Assembly (NCBI GenBank): GCA_021816765.1
Contig: JAKAXB010000014.1
Location: forward strand, 1-53,095
Source of the DNA: Natronospirales bacterium
GTDB lineage: Bacteria > Pseudomonadota > Gammaproteobacteria > Natronospirales > REEB76
Direction of reading: 5' to 3'
Length of the DNA stretch: 53,095 nt
Below the pieces are notes generated by a model. That model did not search any database and was not told the DNA's origin. It saw only the letters and a list, made by a program, of their open reading frames with translations. Every line of letters begins with the position of its first letter. Positions within the stretch are counted from its first letter, which is position 1. Below are positions 9,093 to 17,867 of this stretch, piece after piece. The position numbers and the translations under genes are program-made.

Positions 9093-9317
9093 GCGTTGCG
9101 CCTCAAGAGATTTTTGTGCGGCCTACGGCCACGATGATTGAATGCGGGTTCCCGCAAGCCCCGGCTTTCGAGCACGTTCCCTCGCTGCTCGCGTTCTCGG
9201 CGCCGCGGCAGCGGAACCCCGCTCTCTTGAATAGTTGCGGCTGCAGGCCGCTCAATGGCAAGTGCGTTGAAACAACGCGCTGTGGAGCGAAAACATCACG
9301 AGTCAAATGACTGGTCT
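9093..9317. repeat. Intergenic spacer in the trp block with a dispersed repeat
   Basis: The 225 bases between trpE and trpG hold no convincing gene. A 30-base stretch at 9175-9204 matches, in inverted orientation, 26 of 30 bases at 24555-24584, the other large empty spacer in this window. A second short motif, GCGGCCTGCAGCCG, lies near 9240 on the minus strand and recurs on the plus strand near 19443. This suggests a dispersed repeat family inserted between two genes that are often close or fused. Confidence 0.5.
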
Positions 9318-10790
9318 TCATGTCCCCTGCCCGTTGCTGGTCATCGCCACTGCGCGGATCAGCGCCTTGCCCTTGTTCAGGGTTTCCTCCCATTCCCGCT
9401 GCGGCACGGAATCGTGCACGATGCCGGCGCCTGCCTGCACGTGCAGATAGCCATCCTTGATCACCGCCGTGCGGATGGCGATGGCGGTGTCCAGGTTGCC
9501 GTTCCAGGCTATATAACCTACGGCACCGGAATAAATGCCGCGTTTCACCGGCTCCAGTTCACGAATGATCTCCATGGCCCGTACCTTGGGTGCGCCGCTC
9601 ACCGTGCCTGCTGGAAAACAGGCGCACAGCACATCGAGCGGCCCCACCCCCGGTTTCAGATTGCCCTCCACCTGCGACACGATGTGCATCACATGGGAAT
9701 AGCGCTCAATTACCATACGCTCGGTGAGACGCACGCTGCCGGTCGCGGCAATGCGTCCCACGTCATTGCGACCAAGATCCACGAGCATCACGTGCTCGGC
9801 GCATTCCTTGGGATCAGCGAGCAGCTCTTCCGCCAGCGTCGCGTCTTCCGCCGGCGTGCGGCCGCGCGGCCGGGTGCCGGCGATGGGTCGCAGGGTCACG
9901 CTACCATCCTCCACGCGTACCAGCACTTCCGGTGAGGAGCCCACCACCTGGAACCCGCCAAAGTTGAGGTGATACATGTAAGGCGAGGGATTCAGAACGC
10001 GCAGCGCACGATACACGTCCAGGGCGCTGCCGGCGAACGGCGCGGTGAGCCGCTGCGACAGTACCACCTGCATGATGTCTCCGTCGTGGATATAGTCGCG
10101 CGCCTTCGAAACGGCGGCGCAGAACGCTTCCCGATCAAATCCGCAACGGAACTCACCGGCAGCACTGCCGGCAAAGCCTCCCCGGGATGGATAACACAGA
10201 GGTCCCCGCAGCCGCGCCGTCAGATACTCCAACCGTCGCTCCGCTTCGACCAGCGCATCCGCTTCCTCCACGTCCGCGTGCACCACCAATTGCAAAGTGC
10301 CGCGCAAATTGTCGAAGATGACCAGTTCGTCGGCGAGCATCAGCAGTATATCCGGACAGCCAAGCGTGTCCGGCGAGGCGGTTTTCCTGAGACGCGGTTC
10401 GATGCAGGCTACGCTGTCATAACCGAAGTAGCCTACGAGGCCGCCGCTGAAACGCGGCAGGTCTTGCATTACGGGCACACGATACCGCTGCCGCAGCTTC
10501 TCGATCTCGCCCAACGGATCATCGGTACGCAGACGTTCTTCGTCACTCTTGCGGCGCACACACAAAACCCCATCCGCATAACTCAGCACTGTGCGTGCCG
10601 GCAGGCCGATAATGGAGTAACGGCCCCAGGTTTCACCGCCCTCCACCGATTCAAACAAGAACGAATATGGCGCGTCGGCGAGTTTGAAGTAGGCGCTTAG
10701 TGGTGTGTCGAAATCCGCGAGGATCTCTTTGACGATGGGGATACGGTTGAATCCGGCCGCCCGAAGTGCATCAAAACGCTGTTGGTCCAT
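9318..10790 (-). CDS. trpE: Anthranilate synthase component I
   Basis: Chorismate-using subunit that makes anthranilate with TrpG, the first committed step to tryptophan. The protein has 490 residues. N-terminal SFLFESVEGGETWGRYS is the region that binds feedback tryptophan in this family. The C-terminal chorismate domain shows RPIAGTRPRG, DLGRNDVGRIA, HIVSQVEG and FPAGTVSGAPKVRAME. It begins 159 bases after gph. I looked for a Trp-rich leader peptide and attenuator there and found none convincing. A small palindrome (AGGGTCACCCT, plus strand, 10793-10803) covers the ribosome-binding region. Confidence 0.97.
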   Translation of the reverse strand: MDQQRFDALRAAGFNRIPIVKEILADFDTPLSAYFKLADAPYSFLFESVEGGETWGRYSIIGLPARTVLSYADGVLCVRRKSDEERLRTDDPLGEIEKLRQRYRVPVMQDLPRFSGGLVGYFGYDSVACIEPRLRKTASPDTLGCPDILLMLADELVIFDNLRGTLQLVVHADVEEADALVEAERRLEYLTARLRGPLCYPSRGGFAGSAAGEFRCGFDREAFCAAVSKARDYIHDGDIMQVVLSQRLTAPFAGSALDVYRALRVLNPSPYMYHLNFGGFQVVGSSPEVLVRVEDGSVTLRPIAGTRPRGRTPAEDATLAEELLADPKECAEHVMLVDLGRNDVGRIAATGSVRLTERMVIERYSHVMHIVSQVEGNLKPGVGPLDVLCACFPAGTVSGAPKVRAMEIIRELEPVKRGIYSGAVGYIAWNGNLDTAIAIRTAVIKDGYLHVQAGAGIVHDSVPQREWEETLNKGKALIRAVAMTSNGQGT

Positions 10791-10949
10791 GAAGGGTCAC
10801 CCTGAAAACGGAAACGACGATTTGCCTGAAATGCAAAAACGCCAGCCTCACCATCGCCAGGTGCGGACTTTCTCGACTCCGTTCAGGTTGACCGGAAAAG
10901 ACATGGGGCAACGGCCTTTGACCAACGGCGCGCGGAACACGCCATGCAG

Positions 10950-11654
10950 TTAAACATACCGGCTCGCGAACGCGGGAGCAAGCCCCGCCGCCCATTTTTC
11001 CAGCAGAGGCGGTAATTCCGCTAGAGAATCCAGCATCGCGTCCGGTCTGAGCACGCTCACGTCCTGCCCGTAACCATAGCGCACGCCCACGGCGCCGAAG
11101 CTCGCGGCCCGGGCCGCGAGCATGTCGTTTCTGGAATCGCCGACCATGCAAGCCTGCTGCGGTGTGACGCCGCAGTGCTGTGCGGCATGCAACAGGGGCA
11201 GCGGATGCGGTTTGCGCTGCGTCAACGAATCGCCCGACAGCACCACTCCGAAATAGGAACGCAGCGCAAGCGCCTCAAGCAGTGGTTCGGTGAATTCCGC
11301 CGCCTTGTTGGTGATGCAGGCCATGGCGCAGTCCCGCTCACGCAGAAGCTGCAAGACGTCCCGCGCGCCCGGATAAAGCCGCGTCTCCACCGCCAGGTGC
11401 GCACGGTAAGCCCGGCCAAAGGCCGCAAGGCCGTGTTGGTACAGCACTGCATCCGGTTCGCCGTCCAGCGTGCCGGTGAGCGCGCGTTTCACCAACCTGC
11501 GAACGCCATCGCCCACCCACGCGCGTATTTTGTCGCCGCCGGGCGCCGGTATCCCAACTTCGCAAAGCATTTGATCCAGCGCATGCGCGATATCCGCCAC
11601 ACTGTCCACCAGTGTGCCGTCCAGATCAAACGCAACCATCCGGATTCGCGCCAT
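10950..11654 (-). CDS. gph: Phosphoglycolate phosphatase
   Basis: HAD-family phosphatase that removes 2-phosphoglycolate, formed mainly from DNA 3'-end repair. The protein has 234 residues. HAD motifs are present: FDLDGTLVDSVADI (nucleophile Asp), a middle ACITNKAAEF, KPHPLPLL, and VGDSRNDMLAAR. Its ATG shares one base with the rpe stop (TGATG), so the two are probably translationally coupled. Its product glycolate could feed the GlcF-type enzyme at 2564, but that link is inference. Confidence 0.94.
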   Translation of the reverse strand: MARIRMVAFDLDGTLVDSVADIAHALDQMLCEVGIPAPGGDKIRAWVGDGVRRLVKRALTGTLDGEPDAVLYQHGLAAFGRAYRAHLAVETRLYPGARDVLQLLRERDCAMACITNKAAEFTEPLLEALALRSYFGVVLSGDSLTQRKPHPLPLLHAAQHCGVTPQQACMVGDSRNDMLAARAASFGAVGVRYGYGQDVSVLRPDAMLDSLAELPPLLEKWAAGLAPAFASRYV

Positions 11655-12328
11655 CAGCCCACGGCATGTGCGACTTCGTCGCGCATCGTCTTGATGACGG
11701 CCGCATAATCCTTGGCACCGAAGATTGCTGAACCGGCCACGAAGGTGTCGGCGCCCGCTGCGGCGATCTCGCGGATATTCTCCACTTTCACGCCGCCGTC
11801 AATTTCCAGGCGGATGTCACGACCGCTTTTTTCTATGAGTACACGCGCATCACGAAGCTTGTCGAGACTGGAACGGATGAACGACTGGCCGGAAAAACCC
11901 GGATTGACGGACATGACCAGCACCATGTCCAGCTTGTCCATTACATACCCGAGGTGATCGAGCGGTGTGGCCGGATTGAATACCAGGCCGGCCTTGCAGC
12001 CGTGCTCACGAATGAGCGCGAGACTGCGGTCAATGTGCTCACTCGCTTCAGGGTGAAACGTAATATAGGTGGCACCCGCCCTGGCAAAATCCAAAATGAT
12101 GCGATCCACCGGCTTCACCATAAGATGTACGTCTATGGGCGCCTGCACGCCGTACTTGCGCAACGCTTCGCACACCACCGGACCGATGGTGAGGTTGGGC
12201 ACGTAATGATTGTCCATCACGTCGAAATGGATCATGTCCCCGCCGGCTTTCAGCACGGCATCCACCTCTTCACCCAGACGGGCGAAATCCGCGGAAAGAA
12301 TCGAGGGAGCGATGCGAAAATCCCGCAT
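11654..12328 (-). CDS. rpe: Ribulose-phosphate 3-epimerase
   Basis: Interconverts ribulose 5-phosphate and xylulose 5-phosphate in the pentose phosphate pathway. It is a TIM barrel of 224 residues. Conserved metal and substrate sites are seen in [48 protein letters not shown] and [12 protein letters not shown]. It is first in the minus-strand block that runs through gph and trpEGDC. The roughly 110 bases before it, shared with the divergent CopD-like gene, should hold its promoter. Confidence 0.97.
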   Translation of the reverse strand: MRDFRIAPSILSADFARLGEEVDAVLKAGGDMIHFDVMDNHYVPNLTIGPVVCEALRKYGVQAPIDVHLMVKPVDRIILDFARAGATYITFHPEASEHIDRSLALIREHGCKAGLVFNPATPLDHLGYVMDKLDMVLVMSVNPGFSGQSFIRSSLDKLRDARVLIEKSGRDIRLEIDGGVKVENIREIAAAGADTFVAGSAIFGAKDYAAVIKTMRDEVAHAVG

Positions 12329-12440
12329 GTGTGGAGTCCCGTCCGGTTTCTTTGTTAAAAGGCGCTACACTTTACCCTATCGGCCGGTCCACCGGCCACC
12401 GCTAGCCACCTTCAGCACAAACAGCGGAGAACCTGCCCCA

Positions 12441-12917
12441 ATGAACGCTTTCGCCATGGCCATGGTCATCGCTCTCCATTCGCTCTCCGCCGTCATCTGG
12501 GTGGGCGGCATGTTCTTCGCCTACCTGGCGTTGCGACCGGCGTTGACGGATCACAGCATCCTCGCCCGCGCCCATCTCTGGGCCGCAGTGTTCCGGCGCT
12601 TCTTCCCGTGGGTGTGGCTCAGCATCACGATGCTGCTGGTCACCGGGCTTTTCATGATCTTCACGGCCTTCGGCGGCTTCCGGCAGACACCGCTATACGT
12701 GCACGTCATGCTGGCGCTCGGCATTCTCATGATGCTGCTATTCGCTCACGTGTTCTTTTCGCCCTACCGACGCTTGCGCCACAGCGTGGAAACCAACGAT
12801 GAAACCGCGGCAAGGAAGGCCATGAACCAGATCCGCATCGTCATGCTTGTCAACCTGGTCCTGGGCCTGATCGTGATCTTCGTGGCGACAATGGGCTCCT
12901 ATTCATTTTACGACTGA
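12441..12917 (+). CDS. CopD-like four-span inner-membrane protein
   Basis: Protein of 158 residues from the ATG at 12441; a longer upstream frame overlaps rpe and was rejected. Four membrane spans are visible, beginning near residues 3, 57, 82 and 132. The first contains ALHSLSAVIWVGGMFFAYLALRP, and the conserved His and Trp-Val-Gly-Gly resemble CopD-family and related haem or copper membrane proteins. Further histidines lie at HVHV-like positions before span 3 (YVHVMLALG) and in it (FAHVFF). Function is unproven. It stands alone, diverging from rpe. Confidence 0.75.
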   Translation: MNAFAMAMVIALHSLSAVIWVGGMFFAYLALRPALTDHSILARAHLWAAVFRRFFPWVWLSITMLLVTGLFMIFTAFGGFRQTPLYVHVMLALGILMMLLFAHVFFSPYRRLRHSVETNDETAARKAMNQIRIVMLVNLVLGLIVIFVATMGSYSFYD

Positions 12918-12969
12918 GCACGATCCTGCGCAGACGAACGCGTGTACCCGCGGGGGCCGCGCAAGCCTT

Positions 12970-13713
12970 TCAAGCCGGTTTGACGCCTACCATATATACC
13001 AGCGTTTCCTTGCGCTGACCCGGTGGCGGCGCACTCCTCAATCCGAGACATTCCAGCAGACCAGCAGCGGTGGCCCGGCTCCACCAGAGGTACGGGAACG
13101 AAACATTGCGCGGCGCAAAGACAAATCCTGCGCGACGGATCATCTTCAGGTACTCATCCGCGGTTCTCTGCACTTCCATGGGATGACGGAACAGAAAGCG
13201 GATAACCCAGGTACAGATATATTCCCGGGTGGATTCCGCAAACAGCAGCACACCGCCGGGTTTCAGCACCCGGTGGAACTCCGCCAAGGCTGCTTCCTGA
13301 TGCACCAGATGATGGAAGGTCTGGTGGCAGAAAATCAGGTCAACACAGCCATCCGGCAACGCGATGGCGCTGCAATCGCTCCTCAGCAATTCCACCGGGA
13401 GGCTCTGCCTGACCGCGGCATCGTGGGCACGCCTCAGCCCCCCGACCTCCGCATCCAGGCCTATCAACCGCTGTGGCTGGAATTTGCCGTGCAGCAGGCG
13501 GAACGCCTTGCCCTGTCCGCAACCCGCGTCCAGTAGTACGGGATAACTTGCCCGGGGTTCGCTGATCAGACCCACAAGTTCATCAAGCGCGATCTCGACG
13601 ACATGCTTTTCCCAGGTGTGCGTACCCAGAAACCAGAAGCCGAAACGGGATTCGGGAACAAACTCCCTGGGCCGGCGTTCATGCCTGGCGGGCCGCCACA
13701 AGTCGTCGGGCAT
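12970..13713 (-). CDS. Class I SAM-dependent methyltransferase
   Basis: Protein of 247 residues with the Rossmann methyltransferase core: motif I LLDAGCGQGKAF near residue 60, an acidic strand end at LIGLDAEVGG, and HRVLKPGGVLLFAEST near residue 150. The post-core segment IRFLFRHPMEVQRTADEYLKMIRRAGF is of the Methyltransf_11/25 style. The substrate cannot be told; small-molecule or lipid substrates are most usual for this type. It converges on the CopD-like gene and is followed upstream by djlA on the same strand. Confidence 0.8.
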   Translation of the reverse strand: MPDDLWRPARHERRPREFVPESRFGFWFLGTHTWEKHVVEIALDELVGLISEPRASYPVLLDAGCGQGKAFRLLHGKFQPQRLIGLDAEVGGLRRAHDAAVRQSLPVELLRSDCSAIALPDGCVDLIFCHQTFHHLVHQEAALAEFHRVLKPGGVLLFAESTREYICTWVIRFLFRHPMEVQRTADEYLKMIRRAGFVFAPRNVSFPYLWWSRATAAGLLECLGLRSAPPPGQRKETLVYMVGVKPA

Positions 13714-13768
13714 GGCTCACCTCATCCCGGTTCACTGCGGTCCGTACGAGTGTATACGAAGCCGCGTG

Positions 13769-14566
13769 TTACTTCATGCCGCGTGCCGCTTTGATGGTCT
13801 CGTAGGCCACATTGATCTGCTTGGCTTTTTCCTGGGCGAGTTTGAGCATCTCCTCCGGCAGACCGCTGGCGACCAGCCTGTCAGGGTGATATTGCTTCAT
13901 CAGCCGACGGTACGCGTGCTTGATTTCCTCATTGCCGGCATCGGATTTCACGCCCAGCGTTTGGCAGGCGGCCGCGAGCCTGTCGGGACGTGGTTGGGAG
14001 GGCGCTTCTCCCCAACCGAAGGCCTGCTGGGCGCGAATAAACTCCTCGTACCGGCGCAACTCAATGGGTGGAATGCCAAGCACGCCGCAAATACGGTTTA
14101 AAATGACCTGCTCGGCGGGCTGCAGCACACCGTCCGCGAACGCCGCATGCAGCTGAATCTGCAGAAACATGCGCAACAGCGCGGGGTGACCGCCGCATTC
14201 GTCACGAAACCGGATGAGCATGGCGTCCAGGGGGAAATCCGGCTGTTTCCCGCGGTTGAAGAGTTCGATGGCGGCATGCTGCTGTTCGGCACTCAGATTC
14301 ATCTGCGCCATGATGGCGCGGGCGGCGCGGATATCGTCCTCAGATATGCGGCCGTCGGCCTTGGCGATGTGGCCCATCACCGAGAAAGTGGTATTGAAGA
14401 ATACCGCCTGCGCACGTTCGGTATGACCCCCCACCCAGCCGGCACGCACGCGGCCGGAAGTCAGGCTGTAGCCCAACGCCGCGCCGAGCAGAGCGCCCAG
14501 CGGACCACCCAGCGTGTAGCCCAACGCGGCGCCGATCAGCATTCCCCACCAGCCCACCGTAAGCAT
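13769..14566 (-). CDS. djlA: DjlA-type membrane-anchored J-domain co-chaperone
   Basis: Membrane-anchored DnaK co-chaperone. From the ATG at 14566 it has 265 residues (E. coli DjlA has 271). Parts in order: a glycine-rich N-terminal membrane helix (GMLIGAALGYTLGGPLGALLGAALGY), a TerB-like helical domain with GHIAKADGRISEDDIRAA, and a C-terminal J domain with the HPD tripeptide in MKQYHPDRLV. A GTG at 14590 would add eight residues. I prefer the ATG because the helix then starts where the family does, though no start has a well-spaced ribosome site. Confidence 0.9.
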   Translation of the reverse strand: MLTVGWWGMLIGAALGYTLGGPLGALLGAALGYSLTSGRVRAGWVGGHTERAQAVFFNTTFSVMGHIAKADGRISEDDIRAARAIMAQMNLSAEQQHAAIELFNRGKQPDFPLDAMLIRFRDECGGHPALLRMFLQIQLHAAFADGVLQPAEQVILNRICGVLGIPPIELRRYEEFIRAQQAFGWGEAPSQPRPDRLAAACQTLGVKSDAGNEEIKHAYRRLMKQYHPDRLVASGLPEEMLKLAQEKAKQINVAYETIKAARGMK

Positions 14567-14681
14567 CCTTCGGCAAAGAAAAAGGCGCACATTCTAGCAG
14601 CCGCCGCGCACGCGGCTGGACAGAATTTCCAACCTCACGGAAGATAGGCGTCCCCGGCTTCCTCCATTCAAGGACGCGTGC

Positions 14682-15608
14682 ATGTCCGCTCAACCCGCCA
14701 CGCTCTTCGAGACCCATCTCAAAGGCCTGCCGCTGATCCACCGCGGCAAGGTGCGCGATATCTATGATGCCGGACCGGAACATCTGCTGATCGTCACTAC
14801 CGACCGGCTCTCGGCCTTCGACGTGGTGCTGCCGGATCCCATTCCAGGAAAGGGTGCGGTGTTGACCGGCATCTCGCGCTTCTGGTTCGAGCGCACGCAG
14901 CACATCATTCCCAACCAGCTCACCCGCATCACACTCGCCGATGTGGTGCGGGATCCCCTCGAGCGAACGATGATCGAGAACCGTTCCATGGTGGTAAAGA
15001 AACTGAAAGCCCTGCCCATCGAAGCGGTGATGCGCGGCTATCTCATCGGCTCCGGCTGGAAGGATTACCAGAAAACCGGCGCGGTCTGTGGCATCGCACT
15101 GCCGCAGGGCCTGCAACTGGCAGACAAACTGCCGCAACCCCTTTTCACCCCCGCCACCAAGGCGCCCAAGGGCCAGCACGACGAAAACATCTCCTTCGAG
15201 GAGGCCGCCAGACTCCTGGGGCGGCCGCTGGCGGAGCAAATACGCGACAAGAGCAGCCAGCTTTACAACTATGCCGCGGAACATGCGCACCAGCACGGCA
15301 TCATCATCGCCGACACCAAATTTGAATTCGGATTGGACAAGAACGATCAATTGGTGCTCATCGACGAAGCTCTGACGCCGGATTCCTCGCGCTTCTGGCC
15401 CGCCGACAGTTACCGCCCCGGTATCAGCCCGCCCTCTTTCGACAAGCAATACGTGCGCGACTACCTGGAAACCCTGAACTGGGACAAGAAACCGCCCGCG
15501 CCCCGGTTGCCAGCGGAAGTAATCGCCAAAACCGCGGAAAAATACCGCGAAGCGTATAAGCAACTAACTACACAGATAGCTCTTCGTTCAGAACATCAGC
15601 CAAGATGA
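14682..15608 (+). CDS. purC: SAICAR synthetase (long form)
   Basis: Joins aspartate to CAIR in purine synthesis. The protein has 308 residues, the long form found in many proteobacteria and yeast; the E. coli type is about 237. Motifs include [12 protein letters not shown] (ATP site), [41 protein letters not shown] and [14 protein letters not shown]. It lies alone on the plus strand. The purH and purD genes are about 29 kb away in this window, so purine genes are dispersed. Confidence 0.97.
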   Translation: MSAQPATLFETHLKGLPLIHRGKVRDIYDAGPEHLLIVTTDRLSAFDVVLPDPIPGKGAVLTGISRFWFERTQHIIPNQLTRITLADVVRDPLERTMIENRSMVVKKLKALPIEAVMRGYLIGSGWKDYQKTGAVCGIALPQGLQLADKLPQPLFTPATKAPKGQHDENISFEEAARLLGRPLAEQIRDKSSQLYNYAAEHAHQHGIIIADTKFEFGLDKNDQLVLIDEALTPDSSRFWPADSYRPGISPPSFDKQYVRDYLETLNWDKKPPAPRLPAEVIAKTAEKYREAYKQLTTQIALRSEHQPR

Positions 15609-15881
15609 CAAAAAGCGTCCAACAAAATGCCGAGGGCTGCCGGCAAAGTCTCCCTCACCTCTTCCCCTTGTATGTTCTGTTCGTAGGAGTAGAGAGAATG
15701 TGTTTTGGCCCGGTAGACCGTTCAACCCTTCCCCGTATGGACTGGAGACATAGGTAACACCTTTACAGTGCATGACAAATCTCAAAGAGGAGCGCTGTCA
15801 TGCCATGAAACGGGGTGTCAATCATGTCGTTACGATCGGATGAAACGATCAGAACCGGACTTGAATATAAAGCTGTCCCGC
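15609..15881. other. Spacer after purC, no gene seen
   Basis: No gene is seen in the 273 bases between convergent purC and the cis-prenyltransferase gene. A segment at about 15731-15785 reads, on the minus strand, like the terminal sequence common to several insertion-sequence families (AAGGTGTTACCTATGTCTCC), so it may be an IS scar. No matching second end or transposase piece is nearby. Confidence 0.4.
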
Positions 15882-16769
15882 TCAGCGGCCGTAGCGGCGA
15901 TTGCGACGCTGATACGTGCGCACGGCACGCAGGAAATCAATGCGCCTGAAGGCCGGCCACAACACGTCGCAAAAATAAAACTCGCTGTAGGCCGCCTGCC
16001 AGATAAGAAAGCCGGACAAGCGCTGCTCGCCGCTGGTGCGAATAATAAAGTCCGGATCCGGCATGCCACCCGTGTAAAGATAGCGTCCAAGAGTCTCGGA
16101 GCTCAACTCGGAAGCCACCGACTCGATCGAGCGCCCTTCGGCCGCCGCCTCGACGAGAAGGCTTTTTACCGCGTCGGTAATTTCCTCGCGCCCGCTGTAA
16201 GCGAGCGCCATGGTAAGCAGCATGCCGTCGTGCTCCGCGGTGGAAAGTTCAAGCGCTTCGCTCGCGGCCACGACCCGCTCGGGCAGACGTTCACGCTGAC
16301 CGATGATTTTCACGCGCACGCGCTCGGATTTCAGCCGTGGCTCCTGCATCAACCGGGCACTCTCACGCACGAACAGATCCAGCAGATATTCCACTTCGGC
16401 GTTCGAACGGCTGAAATTCTCGGTGCTGAATACATAGAGCGTGACATGACGCACGCCGAGATCGAGGCACCATTCCAGCACCTCGCGCAGTTTGTCCACG
16501 CCGAACTGATGCCCGAGCGTAGCCTCGAGCCCGATGCCACGGGCGAAACGGCGATTGCCGTCGAGGATCAGTCCGATGTGCGCCGGTGCCGGCCCTGCGG
16601 CCACCTGGCGCACCAGTCGCCGTTCATACCACCAGTAAAGCGGATGCAGCAGCGGCCTTAACAGTTGCCACGTGCGATAGAGGAGCCTCGCATAAAGCGG
16701 GCGTAACCGGCTCGCGGCGGCTGGCCTCGTACCGGCGTCCGCATTTGAATGAGAAGCGTTCTGATCCAT
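15882..16769 (-). CDS. Cis-prenyltransferase (UppS-like, divergent type)
   Basis: Cis-prenyltransferase of the undecaprenyl diphosphate synthase family, which elongates farnesyl diphosphate into a polyprenyl lipid carrier. It has 295 residues, including about 45 extra N-terminal residues that are basic and aromatic (LYWWYERRLVRQ). The catalytic Asp is Asp70 in HIGLILDGNRRFARG. Usual bacterial UppS has DGNGRWA, and the form here with LGHQFGVDKLREVLEWC resembles archaeal-type members. The C-terminus keeps RTSGEQRLSGFLIWQAAYSEFYF. It is isolated from the frr-uppS-cdsA-dxr cluster where the standard gene lies, so it may be a second enzyme with a different chain length. Confidence 0.85.
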   Translation of the reverse strand: MDQNASHSNADAGTRPAAASRLRPLYARLLYRTWQLLRPLLHPLYWWYERRLVRQVAAGPAPAHIGLILDGNRRFARGIGLEATLGHQFGVDKLREVLEWCLDLGVRHVTLYVFSTENFSRSNAEVEYLLDLFVRESARLMQEPRLKSERVRVKIIGQRERLPERVVAASEALELSTAEHDGMLLTMALAYSGREEITDAVKSLLVEAAAEGRSIESVASELSSETLGRYLYTGGMPDPDFIIRTSGEQRLSGFLIWQAAYSEFYFCDVLWPAFRRIDFLRAVRTYQRRNRRYGR

Positions 16770-17021
16770 AGTCGCTACATCGAGGGTCTACAGGATACAA
16801 TCTTTTGTGCTCCGCCGCGAACGGAGAGGACGCTCGATATTCGCGGTCGCAAAGAGCAATGCGCGAAGTTCCGGAATCTTCAGCTTCAGTTCCACGCGCG
16901 ATGGTGCCGCCGGCTCGCGTATCTGCGAGCGGAGATCATCGCCAGGACCGGGGGTAAATACCAGGAAGCCTGCCGGCACTGACTGGCTGACCGGCAGCAC
17001 AGAGGAAAACCCAACGGCATT

Positions 17022-17777
17022 ATGCGTACTGCGGGAGTCATCGGTACAAGCCTGATCCTGCTGCTTTGCAGTACCAACTGTGCGCACGCCCGCACCGCAG
17101 AATACTGCCATACGCCTTCGGTACAAACTCTGATTGCCTGGTACCACACTGCCTATCCGGATAAGCCCCTGCGGTACAGCCCGCGCAATTCAGCGATCTA
17201 TCACCCGTTCGCGGTTTTCCGCACGCAACAGCCGCCCATACACTGGATCGGTCTGGCGTGGCTCTCGCCCGAATGGGGTGCGCTGTTTGCGGTGAACTGT
17301 GATGGCAGGCCGCTCGCGGCCCGATCAGATGGGGCCGTCGGCAAGATAAGCGCCGGACCCGTCTTGCCGGCCCTGGGGCAAACAGTCATGGCTGAATACG
17401 TGGACAAGGAAACCGGCGACTGCGTGCATGACTCGATAGAAATTCTCACGCTCCGGGACGGCAACATCGTTTCCCTGTGGAAACACGGCTACCAGCAGGG
17501 CATGAATGTGACCGATGCCAAAACGAGCTTCAACGGCTTTGTCACCGAAAACTACGCTGTGAGCTTCCACGATGATGGAAAGACGATTCAGGTTGCGGGC
17601 ACAATCCTGGCTTACTCTTACCGCAAGGACGGCTCCCAGTCCCCGACGCCGTCTTCGAGAAAAACGCTGCCGGCGGAAACCTGGCATTGGAACGCGAACA
17701 CGCTGCACTTCCTGCCGGGAAAGCGCTACCCGCAACCGGGCCTCTGCGTCAATCCCGACCGGTCCAGCGCAAAATAG
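17022..17777 (+). CDS. Secreted protein of unknown function
   Basis: Protein of 251 residues with a signal peptide (MRTAGVIGTSLILLLCSTNCAHA, cleavage likely after residue 23). I do not recognise the family. The mature part has four scattered cysteines (Cys29, then in VNCDG, GDCVHD and GLCVNPD), compatible with two disulfides in the periplasm. It contains several aromatic motifs (PIHWIGLAWLSPEWGALFAVN, ETWHWNANTLHFLPG). It is alone on the plus strand and diverges from the cis-prenyltransferase gene across about 250 bases that hold no gene. Confidence 0.65.
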   Translation: MRTAGVIGTSLILLLCSTNCAHARTAEYCHTPSVQTLIAWYHTAYPDKPLRYSPRNSAIYHPFAVFRTQQPPIHWIGLAWLSPEWGALFAVNCDGRPLAARSDGAVGKISAGPVLPALGQTVMAEYVDKETGDCVHDSIEILTLRDGNIVSLWKHGYQQGMNVTDAKTSFNGFVTENYAVSFHDDGKTIQVAGTILAYSYRKDGSQSPTPSSRKTLPAETWHWNANTLHFLPGKRYPQPGLCVNPDRSSAK

Positions 17778-17867
17778 AGCCCAGTGGCATCCGTCATTCT
17801 CAGTGCTCCGTATTTGACGGCGGCTGAAGCTGCCTGCCGAATACTCGCCATGGGAAAATAGGATGAC

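Noticed and set aside
9103-9393. 96-codon frame between trpG and trpE
   Set aside because: It overlaps the trpE end and the dispersed repeat and has no recognisable features.
10791-10949. trp leader peptide and attenuator before trpE
   Set aside because: A short frame with one Trp can be read, but no adjacent Trp codons and no convincing terminator with T-run are present.
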